DNA of 14,012 bases, from positions 1-14,012 of the forward strand of contig CAMZKR010000076.1 of NCBI GenBank assembly GCA_947311335.1. Reading direction: 5' to 3'. Source of the DNA: an uncultured bacterium (lineage in GTDB: Bacteria > Patescibacteriota > Gracilibacteria > BD1-5 > UBA6164). The translations under genes and the position numbers were made by a program. Every line of letters begins with the position of its first letter. Position 1 is the first letter of the stretch. Positions 8,439-14,012 of the stretch are shown piece by piece. Under the pieces are notes generated by a model, which saw nothing but the letters and a program-made list of their open reading frames with translations, had not been told where the DNA came from and made no database searches.

Positions 8439-11272
8439 TTACTTCAAGTATCTATTTTTATATACATATTACTTGGATCTCAAAGTGCTCATATATAACC
8501 TATTTCATAAAGTCTTTTATTTTTTGCAAGTACATATTTCTCTTTATTTCCTCAAAATTGATCTCATAAATAATTTTCAAAAATAAATCTATATTTTTCT
8601 CATAAAGTTTGTAAATTTTTCCAATAAGTATTAAATATAAACATATCCCAATAATGTATTGTTTTTTCTTCTCAATTAACTTTATAGGTAGAATTTGGCA
8701 TTCATCTAAAAATAACTTGTAAATCTAAATCTTTATCCGGCCAATCTCCTGTTTTTAACAATTCGTAAATTTCTAAATCTACTCCTGTTATTAAAGCTGG
8801 ATCTGTTGCTATTCTTGCTGAGTAAAATGTTCATCAAGGTATATTTAGTGTTTCATTTTGTATATTTTGACTAACTGTATTTGTATCAAAATAACGCTCA
8901 GAGGGAGTATTTACTCTAAATGGATGAGCGTGATGAACTTCATAATACTCTCAATTAGTTCATATAAAATCAATAAATCTATTTTTATCTACAGGCATAT
9001 TTGGTGTTGCAAGATTTTGTATTTGAACTCAAGTTTCTTGATTAGTAGGAGACTCATGTTCTACCCAAGATGTTATTCTTTTATAATAATAGTATTCTAA
9101 TTTACATTCAGACTCAAAGGTCTCTGGAGAACATCCATAAAAAGAATTACAACTAAATGGTAAACCTATAACAGCCTCTTTTGCAACTTCATTGTCTAAA
9201 TACATTCTTCTTAATACACAACATCATTCACCTTTTACCTCATCATCATCATCATCGTCATCATCATCGTCATCGTCATCTCATGAGCCCCCTGATTCCG
9301 CAAAAGTTTTTGAAAATAATACATCTAAATATGAAAAACTTTTATTTTTTTTATTATTATAAAATCATGTATCATCATCATCGTCATCATCGTCATCATC
9401 ATCTCATCTATCACATTCTGTTCAGGTGTTTGGTTCAAGTAATCATTCGGTTTCAAGTGTTTTATAAACTTCTTCAAAAGATTTTGGAAAATCAAAATGA
9501 ACATTTGAAGATGCTGCATCCCATTTTATAGATTCTTGTCAATCTATAGGTAATGCTGAAACTACTTCACAACTTTCCGTTTCTTCATTAATTTCTTCAG
9601 TAAATGTAGCTAAAAAATTATTTTTATAACAATCTAAAGATGATGGATTTTTTTCAGAATCTTCTAATTTTTTTGCTCATTTTAAATCAAATATTGGTTT
9701 TATAGCATCTTCGTAATTACAAAATTTTAATTCAAATCTTCATTCATTCACAGCGTCTAAATCTAAGTTTAAAGGACTACATCCTCACCAATATCAAGTT
9801 GTTTTTCAAATATTTTCTGGTTCTAAATATCAATCTTTAGTTAATTCTAAATCTTTTTCTATATTTTCTATATTATATCATCTATTCATTTCAACCAGTT
9901 GTCATCCATATCTTGTATTTCATTTAAATATCGTACATTCTGAAGCATTTTCTATATGTTTTGCTTGTTTTCAATATAAAAAATTTGTATATTTTAAAAT
10001 GCAATCTGGTTTATTATTTAAATATATTTTTGTTGGTAATCAAATAAATCTTGATAATCAAACTTTTACTCAAGCTTCTGTCCTAGTTTCAAAAGCATTA
10101 GCTACTCATTTTAAGGTTTGTGAGCTCATCTGATCTCATACAGAAATTAAATAGGGGACATTATCCATATTAACTTTTGCTCATCATTTATTATATCTTC
10201 AAGCATTATGTATTAATTTTTTCACCTCTCATATAGAAGCTTTATTTATTGTTTCTAAATAAGTGTTTGAAGATTTTTCAGTTACATGTCTGGTTTGAAT
10301 GTCTGGCGCTCATTCTGTGTTTATCATTTGATTACTAGGATTTTGTGATAAATCTCATCCAAAATTTTCTCATGTTTCTTTTTCTACTTCTTTTGCTAAA
10401 TTTTTTATATTCTTTTGCTCATTTCAAAAAGTTGAGGATTGCATATTATTTGCAATATTTTTATCATATTTATAATATTCAACATTTTCTAGATTATCTT
10501 TATATGACTTATATCATTTATAAGCTCATAGATTCAATGTTTTTTCTTCTCTATATTGATCATAATAAAAAACTTGTGGTTCATAAGAGTTTGGTATTTT
10601 TTCATTATGATTTCAATTTATGATTCAATGGTCAATTTTAAATTGTCATTTTCACTTATAAAAATTATGGTTTTTATTAAAATAATCATTTATTAAATCG
10701 GAATCATTTCAATTTGATGAATTTGGGTTAATAATTCAATGCCAAATTTCAGGTTTAAAAGAATCTTGTAAATCAATATTCTTTTCATATCTTTCATTCT
10801 CATTATTATATATATAAATCTTTTCTTCAAAATCTACATAAGGTAATAATGTTTTTGAAGATTCTTTTTTATTAAATACAATTGGTATTGGTAACTTTCA
10901 AACTAAAACTGTTCAAATTAATTTTGATTCAAAATTAATACTACTTTTTACTCATTTATATCATTCAAAATATAAAGATTCATTTAATGAAGCAATTTGA
11001 AAAGCTGTTACATCTGGTGGTGTTGGAAAAATAGCAACTCTAGTATTTTCAAGTGTTCATTGTATATCCCTAGCATATCTATTTAAATTTGATTTTATAT
11101 TATTATATATCTTTTCTTCTACTATTATAGAAACCAAATTATAAAAAGGTTGTTCAGAGGCATATACTTTTTTATTAAACATTAAGTGAAATGGTATCCT
11201 AAATGTAAAAGAAAATAATAGAGTGAAAATTAATAAAACAGACACCCCTTTTTTAATTTTTAAATAATTCAT
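8399..11272 (-). CDS. Giant secreted/surface protein, 5' part (957 aa, code 25)
   Basis: Read with TGA as Gly, this frame is open from ATG at 11272 to TAA at 8399; with the standard code it would end at residue 71. Residues 1-38 form a signal peptide: basic start (KIKK), long hydrophobic core, and VYA before SEQ as a likely cleavage site. Residues about 40-200 contain TRVAIFPTPP, GTVLVGKLPIPIVF (120-133), PYVDFEE (144-150) and PEIWHG (174-179). I recall this pattern from large CPR surface proteins, and it loosely resembles the start of gingipain (C25) peptidase domains. No catalytic His/Cys pair can be assigned; GGC at Cys498 is only a candidate. Two poly-Asp runs occupy residues 624-634 and 665-677. 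The last residues (about 946-957) look out of frame, and coding quality continues in the overlapping frame below 8438, so this is very probably the front of one gene with the next entry. A peptidase activity is unproven. Confidence 0.85.
9242..9280 (-). repeat. Poly-aspartate tract D13 (GAY microsatellite)
   Basis: Thirteen consecutive Asp codons, after AESGGSG and before EVKGEGCC. It lies 30 residues after the D11 tract; the segment between (YNNKKNKSFSYLDVLF) is Lys/aromatic. Codons alternate GAT and GAC. Each tract is followed or preceded by Gly, which suggests linkers around a small excursion. Confidence 0.9.
9371..9403 (-). repeat. Poly-aspartate tract D11 (GAY microsatellite)
   Basis: Eleven consecutive Asp codons, mostly GAT with GAC interspersed, following the sequence CDRG. 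The mixture of GAT and GAC argues for selection on the amino acids and not only recent slippage. Acidic runs of this kind may bind Ca or act as a flexible spacer. Confidence 0.9.
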
Positions 11273-11318
11273 AAAGTGTAAAGCTTAGCCTAAAATACTA
11301 TAAAATCTAATGTAAAAT

Positions 11319-11346
11319 ATATTAATTAAAAAATTAATTTTTACAA
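11319..11346 (-). promoter_or_regulatory. Candidate promoter of the giant gene
   Basis: On the minus strand TTGTAA (11341-11346) and TAATAT (11319-11324) are 16 bases apart, resembling sigma-70 -35 and -10 boxes. Transcription would start near 11312, about 40 bases before the ATG at 11272. In such AT-rich DNA chance matches are easy, so confidence is low. Confidence 0.3.
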
Positions 11347-11426
11347 AACTTTTAATGATTTAACATAGCTTTAATAAAAGTATAAAAACTATTCAAAAAA
11401 ACTGCATTTACAAAAATATAATTTTT

Positions 11427-11455
11427 TTGCAAAAAATTTAATATTCTGTTAATAT
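11427..11455 (+). promoter_or_regulatory. Candidate promoter of the plus-strand gene
   Basis: TTGCAA (11427-11432) and TAATAT (11450-11455) are separated by 17 bases, a good sigma-70-like arrangement. The predicted start point is near 11462, about 20 bases before ATG at 11484. The same -10 hexamer is proposed for the opposite gene. Confidence 0.3.
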
Positions 11456-11483
11456 TAAATAAATTATAAATAAAAATGCAAAA

Positions 11484-12059
11484 ATGCCTTTAGAAAAACC
11501 TTTGACTCTATGAAAAGATAATGAAAAATCTGAAATAGAAAAAAATGTAAAACAACAAGTTGAACTATTAAAAACAGAATTGTTATTATCAGAACTTTGA
11601 TATAAACTTAAAGAAACAAAAAGAAAAGGAAAATATACCTTGATTATTCAAATAGAAAAAAATCTTACCAATTCTCAATTAAAATCATTAAAAAAATTAA
11701 AAAAGATTTTAAAAGAAAGAAATAATACAAACCTATCATATTTATTAAATCCTGAATTAAATATTATAGGAATACCTTTATGAAATATAATTCCTTTAGC
11801 TAAATTTATAAAAAAATTAATTGAAGACTCTAAAGGCGAAGATATATATATAAAAGAAAAATGATTTTTAAGTTCTTCAACAACTTTTAAAAAAAATTAT
11901 CCTACTAAGGATTTTGTTACTAAAGATAATTCATTATGATGAATAGAAGAATTATCTAATATAATATGAATATGAAAGGAAAAAACAATAATAACATTTA
12001 TAAATAATTATAATAAAAATAGAAATTCTATTTTAAGTTGGATTAATGAACATAATTAA
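11484..12059 (+). CDS. Hypothetical Lys-rich protein, 191 aa (code 25)
   Basis: Open from ATG at 11484 to TAA at 12057-12059 when TGA is Gly; in the standard code it is cut at codon 10. The start is chosen because the nearby ATG at 11476 runs into a stop after a few codons. The N-terminal 80 residues are charged and probably helical (SEIEKNVKQQVELLKTELLL, then KSLKKLKKILKERN). The middle has IIGIPLGNIIPLAKFIKKL, perhaps an amphipathic or membrane-touching helix. The C-terminus contains IEELSNIIGIGKEK and ends SWINEHN. No signal peptide, no Cys-based site and no motif I can name. It stands alone, divergent from the giant gene and convergent with the lysS operon. Basic character would allow nucleic-acid binding, but nothing specific supports it. 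Confidence 0.75.
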
Positions 12060-12238
12060 AATAATTTAAATAATAGCATAGATGATATAGTTAAAATTAT
12101 TGCTAAAATCTTCCTTAAGTCTAATTTATCTTTATAAAAAATTACTGATAAAATTATTGGGTAAGTATAGAAAAAGGATTTAAAGTATAAACAACTCAAA
12201 TATTTCAGATCATTACTTTTATAAAAAATACAGATCAA
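12056..12238 (-). pseudogene. Possible EamA/DMT transporter C-terminal remnant
   Basis: Within a minus-strand frame open from 12295 to the TAA at 12056, the last 50 residues read like the final two helices of an EamA-family permease: YTYPIILSVIF, a short charged loop YKDKLDLRK, then ILAIILTISSMLLF. In the family this is P-hydrophobic helix, GE+L(S/T)+xQ loop, last helix. The usual Glu is replaced by Lys/Asp. There is no ATG (only a TTG at 12238) and no room for the other eight helices, so if related it is a fossil. Its stop overlaps the end of the plus-strand gene by two bases. It could be a chance frame in AT-rich DNA. Confidence 0.3.
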
Positions 12239-12252
12239 ACAAAAACTAAAAC

Positions 12253-12393
12253 TTAACTTAAAATTGCCGCTCTTTTTATTTTGTATATGAAATTTTTATT
12301 TATTTTTGTTCTTTTTTTTATATTGTAGTAAATAAAAAAAGCAACTCATGCAAAACCTGCTGAAATAATTGCATAGAAAAACCGTAAATCCAT
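12253..12393 (-). CDS. Small single-pass membrane peptide downstream of lysS (46 aa)
   Basis: ATG at 12393 lies 4 bases after the lysS stop, and the frame runs to TAA at 12253 with one TGA (Gly16). Residues 4-23 (RFFYAIISAGFAGVAFFIYY) form one transmembrane helix with small-residue spacing GFAG. The tail is strongly basic (NIKKRTKINKNFIYKIKR), so the C-terminus should face the cytoplasm. The tight spacing suggests co-transcription with lysS. No family recognised. It is short, and a chance frame cannot be excluded. Confidence 0.5.
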
Positions 12394-12397
12394 ATTT

Positions 12398-13975
12398 TTA
12401 ATCTTTATTTTTAAAATCCTTCATTAAAGGAAACAATACAACATCTCTAAGATTTTCCTGTCCTGTCAATAATGACACCATCCTGTCTACTCACATTCCA
12501 AATCAAGATTGTGGTGGCATCGCATATTCCATAGCTAAAACAAAATCATCATCTGGAGAAGTTGCTTCTTCATCTCAAGCTTCTATAGCACCTCTTTGCT
12601 CATCAAATTTTTCTTTTTGAATTTTGGGATCGATAAGTTCACTATACGCTTTTAAAACTTCCCATCAATTTACAAGAAGTTGAAATTGCTCAACTATGTT
12701 TTGATTATTATCTGATTCTCTAGCTAAAGGTTGCATTGTTTTAGGATAATTATAAACAAAAGCGGGTCATATAATAGATGGTCTTAAAACTTTCTTATAT
12801 AAATAATCTATCATTGTAGAAGTTGCTTGTTTATCTATTCATTCCCACTTATATCATGCTTTCTTTATGTCTTCTCTAAGCTTGTTTTCATCTTTTGTTG
12901 AATATATTTCTATATTAATTCATGATTTTTCTTTTACTCAAGCTATATAATCTATACGCCTCCAGGGTGTTTTAAAATCTACTATTTTTTCTTGTCAATC
13001 TTTATCTTTTATTTTTATTTTTTTATTTAATCACATTTTATCAAAAATATAATCAAACATTTTTTCTGTAAATTGCATATTATCTTCAAAATTCCACCAA
13101 GCTGCATAATGTTCTATTGCTGTAAATTCTTGCATATGACTAGGATCTGAACCTTCATTTCTATAATTTTTTCAAATTTCAAATATTCTTTCAAATCTTC
13201 AAACTGTAGCTTTTTTTAAAGCTGTTTCAGGTGCTATTCTTAAAAAATAATCTTCTCAAAAATCATTATGGTGAGTAATAAAAGGTTTAGCTGCTGCTCA
13301 AGAAGCGGAATTTCACAAAACGGGTGTTTCTATTTCTAAAAAATCATTTTCATAATAAAAATCTCTAATTGTTTTTAGAAAATTGCTTCTAAATAAAAAT
13401 CTTTCATATGAATCTTTATTCATAACAAGATCTAAATATCTTTGCCTATAAATAGTTTCTTTATCTGTTATTCAATGAAACTTTTCTGGAAGAGGTCTAA
13501 CTGCTTTACTTAATATTTGAAATTCTTTTACAAAAATAGTTAATTCTCCATGTTTTGTTAAAAATAAATCTCCTTCAATTCAAATATAGTCTCACACCTG
13601 ACAAAATTTCTCTGCTATTTTATAAGCTGTTTTATTTTCTCCTTCAATTTCAATATTGTTTACTACCTTTCTTCCTGTATTAAATCCTATTTTATCTCTC
13701 ATAAAACATATTTGTATATCTCAAGTTTTATCTATAATTTTAGCAAATGTAAGTTTTCACATTCATCTGCTACTTATTATTCTACCTGCTGTTTTAAATT
13801 CTCAAATTACTTTGTTTTCCATTAAATTACTTGCTTTCTTTACTTTATTTTCTTTTTTTCTTATTTCTTTTATATCTATTTTTCATCTAAAATTATTTGC
13901 ATAACAAATAACTCATGCTTTTTTTAGATTTTCTATTTTTAATCATCTATCTTTAGCTTCTTTTGAATATTCCAC
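12398..13975 (-). CDS. lysS: Lysyl-tRNA synthetase, class II (525 aa, code 25)
   Basis: Charges tRNA-Lys with lysine using ATP in the cytoplasm. The N-terminal OB-fold anticodon-binding domain carries AGRIISSRGMGKLTFAKI, matching the family's R-x-MGK-x-x-F pattern. The catalytic domain has FLEIETPVL (motif 1 end), SGAAAKPFITHHND, RIAPE, motif 2 FEIGKNYRNEGSDPSHMQEF, and motif 3 SGFGMGVDRMVSLL followed by the usual RDVVLFPLMK end. Length is normal (about 500). TGA encodes Gly at GMGK, FEIGK (13172-13174), GMGV (12491-12493) and SGF (12503-12505), whereas Trp in AAWWNFED is TGG. The start is GTG at 13975: an in-frame TAA lies two codons upstream and no ATG fits better. A small membrane peptide follows 4 bases downstream. 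Confidence 0.97.
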
Positions 13976-13996
13976 TGTTTATTTTTTATATAATAA

Positions 13997-14002
13997 ATTA
14001 TA
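13997..14002 (-). promoter_or_regulatory. Candidate -10 box of lysS
   Basis: A perfect TATAAT on the minus strand, 21 bases before the GTG start. The matching -35 box would fall beyond the right edge. A very short leader would result, in keeping with the lack of a Shine-Dalgarno sequence. Confidence 0.35.
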
Positions 14003-14012
14003 TTGTATTTTA

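Larger units (their letters stand above)
11273..11483. promoter_or_regulatory. Divergent intergenic region between the giant gene and the plus-strand gene
   Basis: 211 bases of extreme AT content with no reading frame of interest. It must hold the promoters for both divergent genes; the two candidate pairs are given separately. No clear Shine-Dalgarno sequence precedes either start, which is common in these lineages. No operator palindrome stands out. Confidence 0.6.

Noticed and set aside
8399..8441. Programmed -1 frameshift site
   Set aside because: No convincing slippery heptamer and no obvious downstream stem; a one-base indel in the A-run explains the data more simply.
9371..9412. RGD integrin-binding motif before the D11 tract
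   Set aside because: The tripeptide arises where Arg-Gly meets a poly-Asp run and bacterial hosts have no integrins; probably chance.
9181..9531. Plus-strand His-rich frame
   Set aside because: It is the complement of the poly-Asp tracts in the giant gene (ATC/GTC repeats read in another frame as CAT/CAC); no independent evidence of coding.
3799..10623. Several plus-strand frames of 60-105 residues opposite the giant gene
   Set aside because: All lie antisense to a continuous frame with recognisable domains, and their products are the Phe/Ile/Ser/Leu-rich strings expected from antisense of AT-rich coding DNA.
12060..12252. Rho-independent terminators for the convergent genes
   Set aside because: Only weak AT-only stems (for example 12060-12067 with 12094-12101) without a GC core or a proper T-run; not supportable.
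1..14012. TGA as tryptophan (code 4, Mycoplasma-like)
   Set aside because: LysRS would have Trp at invariant Gly positions such as GMGK and FEIG; Trp is already encoded by TGG in the same gene.

Overview
ORGANISM. The window is very AT-rich and cannot be read with the standard code. Every long reading frame is interrupted only by TGA, and reading TGA as glycine opens them all. The lysyl-tRNA synthetase settles this: TGA sits at Gly positions of its OB-fold (GMGK), motif 2 (FEIGK) and motif 3 (FGMGVDR), while Trp in the same protein uses TGG. This is genetic code 25, known from Absconditabacteria (SR1) and Gracilibacteria, so the source is almost certainly one of these CPR/Patescibacteria.

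LAYOUT. About 80% of the window (1-11272, minus strand) is one enormous secreted or surface protein locus that runs off the left edge. It appears as two overlapping frames: a 957-residue 5' part (8399-11272) with signal peptide, and a 3' part of at least 2812 codons (1-8438) with no start codon of its own. Restoring one base near 8433-8440 joins them into a protein of more than 3750 residues. From N to C it carries a signal peptide, an N-terminal domain with gingipain-like (C25) flavour, two poly-aspartate tracts, invasin-like Ig modules, a GDP-containing segment like the end of C25 peptidases, a Cys-rich module, three FG-GAP/VCBS-like repeats, a DUF11-like beta domain, thrombospondin-3-like Ca sites, two more copies of the Cys-rich module in tandem, a Gly/Cys-rich segment, a coiled coil, a Leu-Pro stalk and an EF-hand. 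The first 224 bases contain a perfect 68-bp inverted repeat inside this coding region, which may be a genuine hairpin or a fold-back artefact.

From 11273 to 11483 lies a divergent intergenic region with plausible promoters for both sides. On the plus strand, 11484-12059 encodes a Lys-rich 191-residue protein of unknown function. Convergent to it on the minus strand is lysS (12398-13975), followed by a 46-codon single-pass membrane peptide (12253-12393). Between the convergent ends is a short minus-strand frame resembling the last two helices of an EamA/DMT transporter, probably a gene remnant.

HOW IT FITS. lysS is housekeeping. The giant protein has the make-up of a calcium-binding adhesin or cell-contact protein. 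This would suit an episymbiotic or predatory Absconditabacterium attached to a host cell; that role is inference, not shown by the sequence.
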